Position numbers and translations under genes: made by a program
From: Enoplolaimus lenunculus
Taxonomy: Eukaryota > Nematoda > Enoplea > Enoplida > Thoracostomopsidae
Reading direction: 5' to 3'
Assembly: GCA_030248215.1 (NCBI GenBank)
Contig: JASANG010003805.1
Location: 62,001-126,000, forward strand
DNA length: 64,000 nucleotides
The notes under the pieces: model-generated
The model's input: the letters and a program-made list of their open reading frames with translations, nothing else
Told to the model about the DNA's origin: nothing
Database searches by the model: none
Part shown: positions 1-11,518 of the stretch, piece by piece
How the letters are laid out: every line of letters starts with the position of its first letter
Numbering within the stretch: the first letter of the stretch is position 1

Positions 1-95
1 CAAAATTTCAGTTATTTCTATAACAAAAACGGACACTGACTTTTACCGCATACGGATATCCGGTTATACCCTGATATACAATATATATATTACAC
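1..95. mobile_element. hAT-like MITE end (ACGGATATCCGG family), partial
   Basis: The text carries the motif ACGGATATCCGGTTATACCCTG, close to the end of the fuller copy at 20907-21246 and the fragment at 36960-37032. Only the right end lies in the window. Confidence 0.45.
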
Positions 96-1382
96 GACCT
101 AAACATTAAATATAAATACGTACTATTTAAGGTAAAGCCGTCACAAATTACCAAACACTATATAACGCTCAAAACCCTCCTATTTTTCCGTTCGTACTAG
201 ACGAAATGTCAAATATTGCAACTGTCAGAACTTGCACAACCCCAACGGGGGGGGGGGGGGGCAAGACTTGGAAGTAGCTAGGCAGTAATGTGACAGTTTT
301 CAATATTATGTTTCCAACGACTCGATGTTTTCCTCAAATTTTCTTCGTTTGTGTTACGTCATTGGACAGTTTGTTTGCGTTTCACCTGTCAAAATACTAA
401 CCGAAAACAAGTATAGCGTTAGTTTGACAGCAGCGTACGGTCGGAGGTGTGCGTTGCCTGTGGCTTCGGTTGAAAATCGACCTCTGGCTCCGGTAGAAGT
501 GATTCGTGTACGGTTTATATTTAACCTACAAATACATTAATTAACAGAAACAGCTTACAGCATTTGAAGTTGAGAGCCTTTCAAGTTGTATTTCAAGAAA
601 ACCGCAACACGACAATCAATACGGCAAAAACGAATGAAATGTTTTATTTTTCTGCCAATACAAATTTAAGCATTTAAGCTGATGTTTCCAGGGCAGTGCT
701 TTCCAAAATTTCATAGAACAAGTGAAATGTCTTGTAAAACACATTTAGTATAAACATCGGCCATTGTAGTAAATCGGTATTGTTTGTAGAAAATCTGTGA
801 GTTGCTCCGTCAAATCTCAGCAACGATTTGTTTAGGAATAAAAATAAAGAAGCGACGAAAAAGCCATTCGGTATTCCCTGTATTTGCTATTGAATATTTC
901 CTATACAAATGCTAATTTATGATGAACTTTTAATAATTTTCTGAATTCATTCATAAGTCGTTTTAATGACATCAAAATTGAACCGTAATTTGGCTTTGGA
1001 ATTTGTTTTACTTGGCAAAAGTTTTTCGTTCATATTTGATTACGTGTCACTTTTTTAAATTAGCTATGTCATTAAAAATTGTTGCTAACAATTTTCGAAA
1101 CATTCTAGAAATATTATGGGGGTTTTATTTGCTAGTATAACATTAATTTGAGGAAACATTCTTAGCTTTTATTAATAGCAAAACTGTTGTAATTTTTCTT
1201 TCATCTTGACATTTCCGAAATGTAATTCTGATTACACACTTTCGATCTTATGTTACATACCCGAAATATATACAAGGCGAGGGCTATAAAGGCCAAAACC
1301 ACAAACATTATTGACGATAACTACTACTTTTTTGTTAATAAATCTTATCTGGTTTCACGGATACTACAATCACTTCCGACAC
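96..1382. other. no recognisable feature
   Basis: AT-rich unique-looking sequence with a run of 15 G at 247-261. The only open frame (325-540) resembles nothing I know. Confidence 0.6.
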
Positions 1383-1480
1383 TTTTCTGTTAAATGCCGA
1401 CCACTTGGCGTTTGCCCAAAAATGGTTAAACATTTTATATATTTGAACTTCTCACCACACCCTCTTATGATTTTAAATGG
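1383..1480. repeat. fragment of the foldback element seen at 32981
   Basis: GTTTGCCCAAAAATGGTTAAA followed by a CTTCTCA..CCTCTTATGATT stretch matches the left arm of the 32981-33515 foldback with many changes. An old remnant. Confidence 0.4.
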
Positions 1481-1856
1481 TCCTTAACCTGGGGCCGGAA
1501 TTTTTTGTCAAAGAGTTAAACGATATAGTAAATGATTAGACACAGCTCTCAAAACTGAGGCGAATGACGCTATTTTTATCGTTATCCGAACACTAGTTAA
1601 CGAGCTTTGAATGTTCAAATGCGCTGATGCAGCTAGCAACACAAACCCGTGCAGTAACAAGAACACGGCGCTGTGAACATGATCATATAAATAGAGTTTG
1701 GATGAGTTTTACAAATTCAAAGATATAGACCATTTTCAGCCGTCAGATTATTAAACTGAAGCAAGATGTGGGTTAACCGTTTATTTGTCTTGTATCAAGA
1801 GTTTGAGCTATAACGTAGGTTATATTTAGAAATGTACTTTAAGCATTATTTGATCA
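1481..1856. other. no recognisable feature
   Basis: AT-rich sequence; nothing seen on either strand. Confidence 0.6.
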
Positions 1857-1987
1857 TGGAGTCATTTATGCGCTGTAGTTTGGGATAATTGACAATATGG
1901 ACTCTATTATAAGAATTCAGGGACTCTATCCGATGAGGACTCTTATTAGGGATACGGACTCCTATTAATTGGGTCTCAAAATGGGGT
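1857..1987. mobile_element. TA-flanked MITE, fragment
   Basis: GGAGTCATTTATGCGCT.., GGGACTCTATCCG and GACTCTTATTAGGGATACGGAC match one arm of the TA-flanked family described at 52717. Neither terminus is present. Confidence 0.6.
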
Positions 1988-2560
1988 TTAAAAGTGTGTA
2001 AAAGTTTAATTCGGTTTTATATGCAGTAAATATTAAAAATCAATGTGTCCAAAAATTTGAAGCGATTCTGTGTACCCAAAAAACCGACCAAAACATTGGT
2101 TTTTAAGATAGAATTGGCGGATCTTTAACGATGGTTCAATATTACGCTATTAAGGTAGCATCCAAACCTGATGCTAATCTTTTGAGTTAGGGGCGCGGCT
2201 TCTGTGCCCTCTTGTTTAATGGCACTACTTGCAACTATATATATTTGTTTTTATTTTGAATTTTCAATTTGAAAATATATTGTTTTTCAGCGACCTGATA
2301 CGTATATTTTGTTTCTTCGCAGACGGCAAATGTCACAGATGTTTTTCATTCTGAGTCTACTCCGGATATTGCACATTAGACATCTGTCTGTCGTTTTGGC
2401 TTCATATCATACGCTTTTAATAAGTTCGCTAGGCGTAGGCGCGTAATTCTTGAAAGAAGTATTTATTCAATCATCAGCCAATGAGAAAGCGGCTGCAATA
2501 AATTCAGTGAACTTCATGGTTATTCACACAAGTGAACTAAATTGCTAGCTATAATTTTTT
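1988..2560. other. no recognisable feature
   Basis: AT-rich sequence; nothing supported. Confidence 0.6.
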
Positions 2561-2652
2561 ATAAATTATTTGCAGTTGCAAGTTTTTCGAACGGATTTTG
2601 GACAAAACTTGCAAGGCAGGTTGCAAAACGTGCACGTATGAATAGGACATGA
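2561..2652. mobile_element. TGCAAGTT-type palindromic MITE, fragment
   Basis: TTGCAGTTGCAAGTTTTTC and CGTGCACGTATGAATAGGAC match the termini of the family described at 33536. Confidence 0.4.
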
Positions 2653-2763
2653 CAACATTTGATAACACATGATGATAAGTATACTGTAAACACAACAGAG
2701 CTGTAAAAATATCGAAAAAGGTGCATATGCCAGCTGAGGTCGCAAACACTTGTGGGGTTGAGT

Positions 2764-2990
2764 GGGTTACATGGTGCAGTGGTAGAGCGCTTGCCTCCGA
2801 ATCCTAAGGCCGTTAGTTCGAAACCACTAAAAACCCACTTTTCCAGCTGCTTAGTTAAAAGCTCTGAAATCCCGGTTTCTACCTAGACTGACATGGTGGC
2901 TACGCGTTCCTAAATAGACTGACAAACTAAATGTGCTGCCATCAAAACGCTTTTTAAAAACAAATAGAATAAAAGAAAACTAAAGAAACA
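2764..2990 (+). mobile_element. tRNA-derived SINE
   Basis: Positions 2764-2836 form a tRNA-like head. It has an A box (GGTGCAGTGGTAGAGCGC), a B box (TTAGTTCGAAACC), and ends GGGTT/AACCC that can pair as an acceptor stem. The anticodon stem pairs poorly, so it is not a working tRNA gene. A non-tRNA body follows (TAGACTGACATGG... and a second TAGACTGACAAAC), then an A-rich tail near 2953-2990. This is the order expected of a pol III SINE. A related head lies on the minus strand at 35212-35277. Confidence 0.65.
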
Positions 2991-3717
2991 AAGATTAAGA
3001 TTCAATAAGCTATTGTCACATTGTTTGAATGAACTTTACTCTAAAACAAAGACCATATACAGGCATTTGTTCATGTTCAATTAATCTAAAATTGATTGAA
3101 ACCACAAGACTCGAAGGCAAGTTGTAGCGCACTGTCCCGTGTATTCATTATTCATTCGAACTGTTGATAGATAGCGTGTAAGCATTCACTAACGACGTGC
3201 GCAGAATCAATTACTTTCAAACGCCATGATGACTTTTGTTAGCTCACTCTTTCCCGCACGTATATTTTCTATTTCATCTGCAATTCAATTTCAAGCTAAA
3301 ATTCGAAAGGTTTCGTTTTTATATCGCCTGGAAAACAGCCAAACAAACCCGAGACGTTCAGTTTATAGCGTTCATTTCGTAAAGATTCTGTTTTAATTTC
3401 ACTCTGTTTTCACAAAAAACCATATATTGATTTTTACAGTTACACCACTGTTTATAAAGCATAATTCTGTTGGTATGAATTCGCCACCGCAAAGTCTTTC
3501 CAATACAAATTTTTTATTTTCGCTTTTCGGGTTTCCACTTTGTTACTGATTTCGAGGTCTATACTCAGAGAATTGAGCTAAACCTACAACCGATGCAGAT
3601 CCGGGTGTAAGGCGGAATCGGGCGGCAAGACGCGTTTTAGTATATTGACTGAATTTTATCAATAAATGAGACTTTGTAGCTTCATCGCAAGTTGTAGATG
3701 TAATGTTTTTGCTTAAA
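2991..3717. other. no gene; faint TTAA-MITE scrap
   Basis: 3240-3310 (CACTCTTTCCCGCACG.., TTCTATTTCATCTGC) resembles the terminal part of the TTAA family. The rest is unrecognised. Confidence 0.4.
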
Positions 3718-3874
3718 GTAAAGATCAGTGGCGAAACGTTTTTCTGTGGGGCTGCAATAGGGTAAGCTTAAGTTTAGACTATTTTTTGTTTAGGCTTAAG
3801 CTTTAAAGTTTAAGGTCACTCTTACGCTTAGACTTACCCTTAAAATATGGTTATAACGGCCTTGTTCTATACAG
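3718..3874. mobile_element. GGCC-A MITE, degraded copy
   Basis: GTAAAGATCAGTGGCGAAACG opens the copy and CGGCCTTGTTCTATACA closes it, with degenerate TTAGGCTTAAGC in between. The outer GGCC bases have been lost. See the family entry at 26638. Confidence 0.7.
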
Positions 3875-4491
3875 GGGGCATGATGTTTCACGAAATGCAA
3901 TCCTGAAAACACCCACTCCGCCGCCGCCGCCCCGATATTAACATGAATTGTTCTAAGTTTCACACTCGTCGTAAATAAAATGACGGGTTGTTTCTAAATA
4001 GAAGTAAGTTACGTCATAATTTTCTACTTGCACTATTTAATAGGTGACATGAGGGATGGGATTTTATAATGAATGACGTATGAAAATGAGTCAAATTTCT
4101 ATTTTCATTATTTTCACTAATGGTGTTTAATGCTGAAATATTGTTATTATTGGTAGCTAAGTAATTTTTAAGCACATAAAATAACTGTGAACAATTATAA
4201 CTTTTAACTACTGCTATTATGAATGGCAATTGTTGATCTTGCACCCGTAGCCAGATAAATTCCAAGGGGGGGGGCGCTGAGTCTACTACAAATATTTTGC
4301 CTCAACGCTTGCGTCATGTTCAATCCTCGGATGGCCCGCTTGAAAATATTTGTTCATCCAAGCAACTTGAGAGATGGCTACATGGCTGGAAATACGCAAA
4401 ATAGGTGATTTTTCTATTATTACCACTGTTACATTAATGATAACAAACCATATTCGGAATAAATAACAAGTATTCGCTGTTGAATTTTTAC
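3875..4491. other. no recognisable feature
   Basis: AT-rich sequence with a CCGCCGCCGCC run near 3920 and a G run near 4265; nothing coding. Confidence 0.55.
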
Positions 4492-4495
4492 TTAA

Positions 4496-4719
4496 CCCCT
4501 TCTTACACTGAGTTGCTTATAAGCAACTAAGCGCAGTGTATATACGTTAAATATGTATATCGCACTGTGTTTAACAATTGCAACACGTATACATAGTACT
4601 ATATCACCACAAGACGTGAGAGCCCCCTTGGGCTCGAGCGTCAAGCTCCTATAGCTGAGTGGTGATGGTATACGCCTCCCACTCTCAGGGGAAAGAGAAA
4701 ATATTCATGTGAGAAAGGG
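4496..4719. mobile_element. TTAA-flanked MITE with tRNA-like core, internally deleted
   Basis: TTAA at 4492-4495 and 4720-4723 flanks termini CCCCTTCTTACA and TGTGAGAAAGGG. The A-box-like TAGCTGAGTGGTGATGG is present, but the B-box part found in the copy at 52940 is missing: the text jumps from CTCCCACT to CTCAGGGG. The stem GAGTTGCTTATAAGCAACT sits near the left end. Confidence 0.85.
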
Positions 4720-4723
4720 TTAA

Positions 4724-4954
4724 AATGCCGAATAAGTTTTTGAGACGTTCCCAAATATGATAAAACCATTCTGGGTATGTTCGTAGTAAGGATTTCGGAA
4801 TGGGGGGGGCGGCTACATTCTATCAAGATTTCTAAGGAGGGTTGTTGTGTTGCAACCTAAAACCGTGTTTAAAAACCCAGTACATAAAATGCAGAGAGGG
4901 GTTTACACATATAAGTGATTCAGTTACGAACATATTTTAAAGCCAGAAGCTTGA
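4724..4954. other. no recognisable feature
   Basis: Nothing supported on either strand. Confidence 0.5.
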
Positions 4955-5175
4955 AGCCCCGTTCACACGTGCAAAATTTCTCAGTCAAGACTCGCAGCTG
5001 CAATTTGCACGTGCAAGTTTATGCCATAGAGAGCTTACATGTGCATGTTGCCCATGTATGTTTTACAGCGTGAACTTTCCATTACAACTTGCAGCTCCGA
5101 GTTTAAATGCAAAAATTTGGGCGTGCAAATTGCAGCTGCGATTCCTCGCACCAAAAACATGCACGTGTCCATGGG
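4955..5175. mobile_element. TGCAAGTT-type palindromic MITE
   Basis: Starts AGCCCCGTTCACACGTGCAA and ends with an imperfect inverted copy (ATGCACGTGTCCATGGGGTT). The interior is full of TGCAAGTT/GCAGCTGCAA words, as in the copy at 33536. Confidence 0.65.
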
Positions 5176-5813
5176 GTTTATAACGCAATTTATCAACAAC
5201 ACTTTTACACATTGCTAAAAATTAGCAAATCTAACATCAGTTAATGATTTGATTTTGTTTCACCTCCGGCTCCCTGCTCTGGCAAATTTTAGTAATCTGC
5301 TCCAAAATTTTTCATTTCCATTTGCACTCTACTATCTAAGCTTCAATTTATATAGATATATTTTTACAGGAATGGTGAATAAAGACAAACACCAATAATA
5401 TCCCACGTCCAATTGTACTTTTCGCTTATATATTTGATTTCCAAGTTTTGTCTTATCGAATCTTTATTGAATACTGTAGGAGTACCATTGAAAGAAAGAA
5501 CTTGTAAGGTCTGCATCTCTGCGAAAATAGTAATTTTAATTTCAGAAATCATATTATGATCAAATTTTATAATTCGTCATCGACGCATACAAGGAGAGAA
5601 ACTGAAGAGATATATTCTTTCTCGAAATTTGTTTTGGGAGACAAGAAACATTTGCCTCACAATTTGGAATATATAATCTTTTGGATTCAAGACCGAAAAT
5701 TGTTTTAAATTTACACCCTGTTGAAATGAAATCGTGGCTACACCCATGTAAGGCGTCCCACGTTTGGTTTAAGGCGTGGGTAAAACTAAATGGCTGGTTT
5801 TCCGAAATTTTAC
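5176..5813. other. no recognisable feature
   Basis: AT-rich, unassigned. Confidence 0.6.
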
Positions 5814-5817
5814 TTTA

Positions 5818-6069
5818 CCCCTTCTCACAGAGTTGACTATGGGAAACTCAGCGCAGCGTATATATGTTTGTATCGAACAGTGTTTAACAATTGCAACATG
5901 TATACATAGTATTAAATCACCACAAGACGTGAGAGTCCCTTCGGGCTTGAGCGTCAAGCTGCTATAGCTGAGAGATGATGGTAACGCCTCCCACTTTAGT
6001 CACTGGAGTTCGAATCCTGGCATAAAAGTAGGTCTCAGGGGAAATAGAAAACATTCATGTGGTAAAGGG
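5818..6069. mobile_element. TTAA-flanked MITE with tRNA-like core
   Basis: Right flank TTAA at 6070-6073; the left flank has decayed to TTTA. The tRNA-like block is complete: TAGCTGAGAGATGATGG as A box, ACTGGAGTTCGAATCCTGG as B box. Same orientation as the copy at 52940. Confidence 0.85.
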
Positions 6070-6073
6070 TTAA

Positions 6074-7224
6074 GTATTTATTTAAGTTATGCTGTCGTAA
6101 TTACTTAATTAGCCAATTTAAGTAAATAGTTAACTTTTTGGACAAAAACAAATAAACACCAAAATTGAACTAGTGTCATAACCAGTAAGCGTTAATCTTC
6201 CTCTATATTAAGCGGCACGATTAGTCTACAATCACAGTTAGGTATACCAAAGTAAAACACCTAAACTGATAGTCTGTAACATATTTACTTAACTTAAGTA
6301 ACGCTTTTCGAAACTGTAATTGGCTAAGTAAACGCTTAGGACATACTTAAGTATGAAGTCGTACTTAGTAAGGTTTCAGTTACCCCTACCATTATCAATT
6401 TGCAATATTTCAAAAATTTCAGACAGGATAGGAGTTTCCTAGAATTTTAATTCAAATAATACCATACATTGCTGCAGATAGTTACGTCGAACGCTTAAAC
6501 TTTCAAATATTTTAATTCTCCTAGTTTGCCTCTGGGTATAAACGTTCAATGCTTAAAATTCAATATTTAACTTTACAAATTAGAACACATTCGTTTGAAA
6601 GTCAATTTACAGTGTACACGATGTAGCAAAGAATTACAGAGTGAACCGAAATGTAAACAAGAAATACGGCCATGTTTTCTGGAATAAATTTCGGCAGAAA
6701 TGTTTTAAGGTTACAAATTCGCAACCACGTTGAGTATAGTCTTTCTGTGAAATGTTACATTTCCGCCGGATGGTCATGGATGAAAAAAATTCCCAATGTA
6801 TCTGAGTTTAGTTGTGTTCCTGATACAAGAATTTTGGCAAAACTTGCGTCGTTGAAACTGCTAAATTTTGAAGCTATTTTCAAATAAAACCTCGAGTTCA
6901 ATAATTTGAGATTAGCCAAAGCACTATGCCAAATATATATTAACGAAACTGTAAATATGTAATTAAATCGCGAATATAATCTGGTTTCAAATTTGAGATA
7001 TTTAAGATAAAGCGTTATAACATAAAAACTAAAGCTAAAAATATTAATTAGGCGAATACTTTGTTATAACCAGAACAGTAAATTTGAATTAAACTGCTGC
7101 GTCTTCTGACTACTATTATTAGTTTCAAACAAATTATAAAGTAACACGTATACAATTTGTTTTTTGTTTTCTTGTTCAACTAACAATGGTAGCGGTGAAT
7201 TTATATAAAAAACCTGGGGTCATG
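6074..7224. other. no recognisable feature
   Basis: AT-rich. The open frame at 6672-6887 (71 codons) matches no family I know and has no splice or regulatory context, so it is not called. Confidence 0.6.
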
Positions 7225-7228
7225 TTAA

Positions 7229-7685
7229 CCCTTTCTCCCATGAATATTTTCAATTTCATATGAGATGTAATTTCAAGGTAAGATTCGATCTGCAGTCTCA
7301 CGGGTGGGAGGCGTTTACGATGGCCACTGAGCTATAGGAGCTTGACGCTCGAGCCCGAGTAGGCTCTCACGTCTTGTGGATATTTTGCACTGCGCGTGTA
7401 TGCTATAAATGTTAAACACTGCTCACAGTGTGTGCATTGCTCTTACATTATTGTATTTAGTTGCTCATAGTATACTCTATGAGTGAAAGGGTGGGAGGCG
7501 TTTACGATGGCCACTAAGCTATTGGAGCTTGACACTCCAGCCCAAGTAGGCTTTCACGTCTTGCAGAGATTTTGGACTGCGCGTTTATGCTATAAATGTT
7601 AAACACTGCTCCCAGAGTGTGTATTGATTGCTCTTACATTATTTTATTTAGTTCCTCATAGTATACTCTATGAATGAAAGGATTA
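7229..7685. mobile_element. TTAA-flanked MITE, minus orientation, partly duplicated in tandem
   Basis: TTAA at 7225-7228 precedes CCCTTTCTCCCATGAA. The tRNA-like block lies on the minus strand (GATTCGATCTGCAGTCTCACGGG, then GCCACTGAGCTATAGGAGC). After the terminal GTGAAAGGG at about 7485, the inner part restarts at GTGGGAGGCGTTTACG and runs again to GAATGAAAGG at about 7680. That leaves roughly 195 bp as a diverged direct duplicate. Confidence 0.8.
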
Positions 7686-7714
7686 TAGATACTAAGTAAG
7701 AATTTTTTCATTAA

Positions 7715-8667
7715 CCCTTTCTCAAATGAATATTTTCAATTTCATATGAGATGTAATGTCAGTCACACGTTACTAAAAGCACTCAGCGCACGAGCAACGT
7801 CCTACAGTATAGTTAGCTAAATAAATCTCCGCCGCTACTTGAACTATAAAAACGTACATTTCGATACCGTTGTTCTGAGGGAAAAATGTCCGCATAACTA
7901 TCAATATTTCTAATGTATGTCCGGTACAGTGTTTTTATGCGACTTATACAATAATAAATTTTTCAAATTGATTAAAGTTGCATTATGTTTTAGCCGACGT
8001 AAAACGCATCTTTGGTGCTCTAAATTGAGATGTCAGCATTTAAGATAAATCCAAAACATTACTGTAGCCAAGTGCATTAGAAATTCGATCATTTTTGAGG
8101 CCTGACGCCAAATATGCCCCAGTCCAGCTCAGAACTGAACATTTGCAAACATTTTAAATGATTTCGCGAATATTAGCTACTTTTAAAATTTGTGGCATAT
8201 GTAAGAACTAACATTTAAAACTTTAGCTAGCTACACCGTTATTGCCACATAAATTTTGTCCGCACACCGTTGCGCTGAACTCATAAATGTCCGCTTATTA
8301 GCTATGTCGCCAGTGGACAAAACGTAGGACTGATACACGGTATGAACGTCCATACCGTTCCAGCAGAACAGAGTGGACTTTATTTGTGCGCAACCTACAA
8401 ACGGTAACGTGTGAGTGACATAATTTCAAGGTAAGATTCGATCTCCAGTCTCACGGGTGGGAGGCGTTTACTATGACCACTGAGCTATAGGAGCTTGACG
8501 CTCGAGCCCGAGTAGGCTCTCACGTCTTGTGGAGATTTTGCACTGCGCGTGTATGTTATAAATGTTAGCGCGTGTATGTTATAAATGTTAAACACTGCTC
8601 ACAGTGTGTGTATTGCTCTTACATTATTGTATTTAGTTGCTCATAGTATACTCTATGAGTGAAAGGG
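7715..8667. mobile_element. TTAA-flanked MITE split by another transposon
   Basis: TTAA at 7711-7714 and at 8668-8671. The first 43 bp end at ATGTAAT (7757) and the copy resumes at TAATTTCAAGG (8421); between them lies the 663-bp insertion listed separately. A 23-24 bp segment (GCGCGTGTATGTTATAAATG) is doubled at about 8546-8592. Confidence 0.85.
7758..8420. mobile_element. TIR element nested in a TTAA MITE
   Basis: Inserted into the sequence ATGTAATTTCAAGG seen uninterrupted in the neighbouring copy at 7266. The duplicated target is TAAT (7754-7757 and 8421-8424). Ends are inverted: GTCAGTCACACGTTAC on the left, GTAACGTGTGAGTGACA on the right. No transposase frame. The 4-bp duplication alone does not settle the superfamily. 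Confidence 0.75.
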
Positions 8668-8779
8668 TTAATTATGGTGGTCTGCTCACAAAGCGTATAC
8701 CTATGCTTAAGCTTAAACCAAATCTTAGGCGTAAACTTAAAAGCCTAGACTATGTCCTATTATCTTAAGTACGTAAACT

Positions 8780-8926
8780 GGCCAATGTATAGAACATTGC
8801 CGTCACAGTAGTATAAGCATATTCCTAAGCGTAAGCCTAAGCCAAAGCAAAAAATAGTTTATAGTTTAAGCTCATTCTATTGCAGTCACACAGAAAAACG
8901 TTCCGCCGCTACTCTTTACATAAGCC
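8780..8926. mobile_element. GGCC-A MITE
   Basis: GGCCAATGTATAGAACA opens it; CGTTCCGCC..CTTTACATAAGCC closes it. The core is CCTAAGCGTAAGCCTAAGCC. A further scrap of the same type precedes it at about 8693-8750. Confidence 0.8.
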
Positions 8927-10664
8927 AACGTTCTTGTCACACGACCATAACGAGACAAAAAGAATTATTAGCATTACAATTATAGGTAGTTAATCTAAAG
9001 CCTGTAAATTTGCCTTTTTCATTATGGAAAAAATTTCGGCCCAAAAGCTTGGGATTTGCAAGTCGAGGTTTGAGTAAACGTACAATGAGTTATATAATAC
9101 GACTCCGTTAATCGGTATGTTTACTGTAAACAATTGACTTTGAAAACAGACCAGGGAATTCTTGACGCCCCTTAAAGTAACATGGGCCGATTTTTTTAGT
9201 ATAATCTTGCAAATAACAACATGCTCAAGTGTTAAAAGCATATTACAAAAGTATAATGAACAGAACCACAGAAAGTGGTTGGTGTAAAGGTGTATGGTAG
9301 ACGTAAACGGGAACTGAAGTGAAAAACAAAGAACAGCTTGCAACAGCGAGTCAAAACATAAATCAGTCACCCGCTATTTTTCGGCTCACTACAGTAAATA
9401 TTTTTTAATTTTGTTGTTTTTTTGCGTAATCCAACATTTTCAGCTGTGCAAACGCTTAATACGTTTTGAACTCAACTTCTGTTCAATGTAACTGTGACAC
9501 TGCAAATCCTGCGAGCAGATTTTGTTTGCCGAGCACAATCCCATAAGTTTGGGATCAGCCAGCTGCCAGATGCTATTTTTAGACATCTGACACATAGTAG
9601 TGTGTACCCTATGTTTATCATGAGTTATGAATTGTAGATATATATTTATGTATGTATGTATATATACAAGCTTTGTGCAACTACCACTTTTTCTACTGGC
9701 TGGCCGGCCGGCGGCCAACGGGACGTTTGACTATTAAGCCGGCTTGTAGGTCATTGGCCGCCCGTCGGAACAACAATAATATATACTAAGCAAAATAGTC
9801 ATGCGATTCTCTTAGTATTATTTTGACACGGGACCAATATATATTGACGTCTTTGCATTTATTAAAGTACGAGTTGGTGTTTTTTTAATTTTTCCGTATT
9901 TTTCGGGTAAAAACAAAAATATTTTTTTTGCCAGATGGTTCAACTTTGTCGTAATAATGCAACACTGTTTTAATATATACGTATGTTCCTAAGATATAAC
10001 CAAGAGATCCGCTTTCGATTGTTTTGTTATTATGCATGCACGCATAAACAGATTAATTCGCCGAAAATATTTATTTAACATAAACACGACTTTTTGCCAT
10101 TTGATTAAGTTGAGATTAAGTTTTAAACTAAACAGCGAGCTCTAGACAATGGGCTTATGGTTGTCTTTTGATTATAGTTGCTTATTCTGATCACATTTGC
10201 TATACGCAGTCAGCGTCTTTATTAAAAATGTTTTCGTAGCTTGGAGAGTGAGATGGGGCCGAGGTTCGGCAAACTACTGAATTCTTTCACTAAGCTCCAG
10301 AATTCAGCACATATTTTGCATTAAATTCACGTTGCTACTGTCTAAAATTTCTGATGCACACCTCTCGGAATAAAGTTTGTTTGAGAAACTATTACTAACT
10401 GGTGATTTAGTGTTTTACACACTAATGAGAATAGCGTTTCATGCGAGTGAATAAACTACGAACAGTTTGTACCAGGCGCGGTGCTTGGCAACTTTGCAAA
10501 TGTTTTAAAATGAAAGCTTAATCTTGTAAACGATCGTGAGGATTAAATTATTCCTGCAATCATTTCAATACTTTGCAATATTCGAGGTCAAACTTGGGCC
10601 AGGTTGGCTGGAAACAAATTTTGAAACTTTTGTCGGTAAATGGATCACAAAAAGCACACTGGCT
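8927..10664. other. mostly unassigned; one GGCC-B end
   Basis: 9151-9189 (GACGCCCCTTAAAGTAACAT..) is an isolated GGCC-B terminus. 9695-9765 is a GC-rich patch with CTGGCCGGCCGGCGGCC. The 126-codon minus frame at 8990-9370 runs through the repeat end and is not called. Confidence 0.5.
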
Positions 10665-10740
10665 TTGGCCCATGTTACTTTTAGGGGCGTCCAGGTTTCT
10701 GGTGTGTCTATAAAAGAGTAGGTTTAGATTTAAAATTTAT
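10665..10740. mobile_element. GGCC-B MITE, left end only
   Basis: GGCCCATGTTACTTTTAGGGGCGTCC followed by TCTATAAAAGAGTAGGTTTAG, as in the complete copy at 37035; the rest is missing. Confidence 0.65.
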
Positions 10741-10883
10741 CTTTTTTAATTTATAAGTTTTAAAAAGTAAAGCTTCAGTTCGATAACGTATACTTTTGTA
10801 CTATGCAATTATTAGTTGGTTAGTTTATGAGTTGAAATTTTGCCGAACCAGCATGCGTTCAATCTTCTGGTCCACGCGAATAT

Positions 10884-11025
10884 TAAGGGCGGAACGTTTT
10901 TATTGGGACTGGAATAAAGGAAGATTAAGCGTTAGACTAATCTTTTTGTTTCGCTTAGGTTTATGCCGAGGTATAAGCTCATTCTTATGCTTGGACTGAG
11001 GCTTAGGTTTTGACTTAGAAATAAT
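10884..11025. mobile_element. GGCC-A MITE, partial
   Basis: AAGGGCGGAACGTTTTTATTGGG then TTAAGCGTTAGACTAATCTTTT and degenerate GCTTAGG words; both outer ends are lost. Confidence 0.65.
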
Positions 11026-11335
11026 GAATTGCGCTGAAGACAAAAAATTGCCGAAATCGCATTGCGAATGAGTTTTATCGAGATCCTTCGAGTTTTATCG
11101 AAATCCTTCAGGTGACCAGATGATCCCTGAGTGGTAGATAGGCTGGTGGCCGCGGCGCTGACTTCCCTCTTTTGAATCATTTGCCTGTAAATAATAACAA
11201 AAACATTTGTATGCCCCTCGTGAACATTTTTAGCCTCTCCCTCCGTCGCAAAGCGAGCTAGATACAGGCCTGGACAGATCATGGCGTAAATTCATATTGT
11301 GAAGTTTAAAATTTTAATTCGTGTCAGGTTGGCGG
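11026..11335. other. no recognisable feature
   Basis: Holds the doubled word CGAGTTTTATCGA/AGATCCTTC near 11080-11105. The 116-codon minus frame over it is unsupported. Confidence 0.5.
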
Positions 11336-11518
11336 TCCATGTATAGAACATTGCCTGATCGTTTGCCGGACGGGCTATAATAGAGTCGGTTTAAGCTTTA
11401 GACTATTTTTTCGCTTTAGGCTTGGGCTAAGGCTTAGGCTTAGGAATAGGCTCATCCATACGCTTAGGCTTAGGAATATACTTATACTACTGTCCCGACC
11501 CTGTTCTGTACATGAGCC
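11336..11518. mobile_element. GGCC-A MITE
   Basis: GTCCATGTATAGAACATTG..., GCTTAGGCTTAGGAATAGGC, then CCCTGTTCTGTACATGAGCC. Close relative of the copy at 31996. Confidence 0.75.

Noticed and set aside
2764-2836. Functional tRNA gene
   Set aside because: A and B boxes are good but the anticodon stem does not pair, and a SINE body and A-rich tail follow.
8990-9370. 126-codon minus frame
   Set aside because: Part of it is the end of a GGCC-B MITE (AHVTLRGV).
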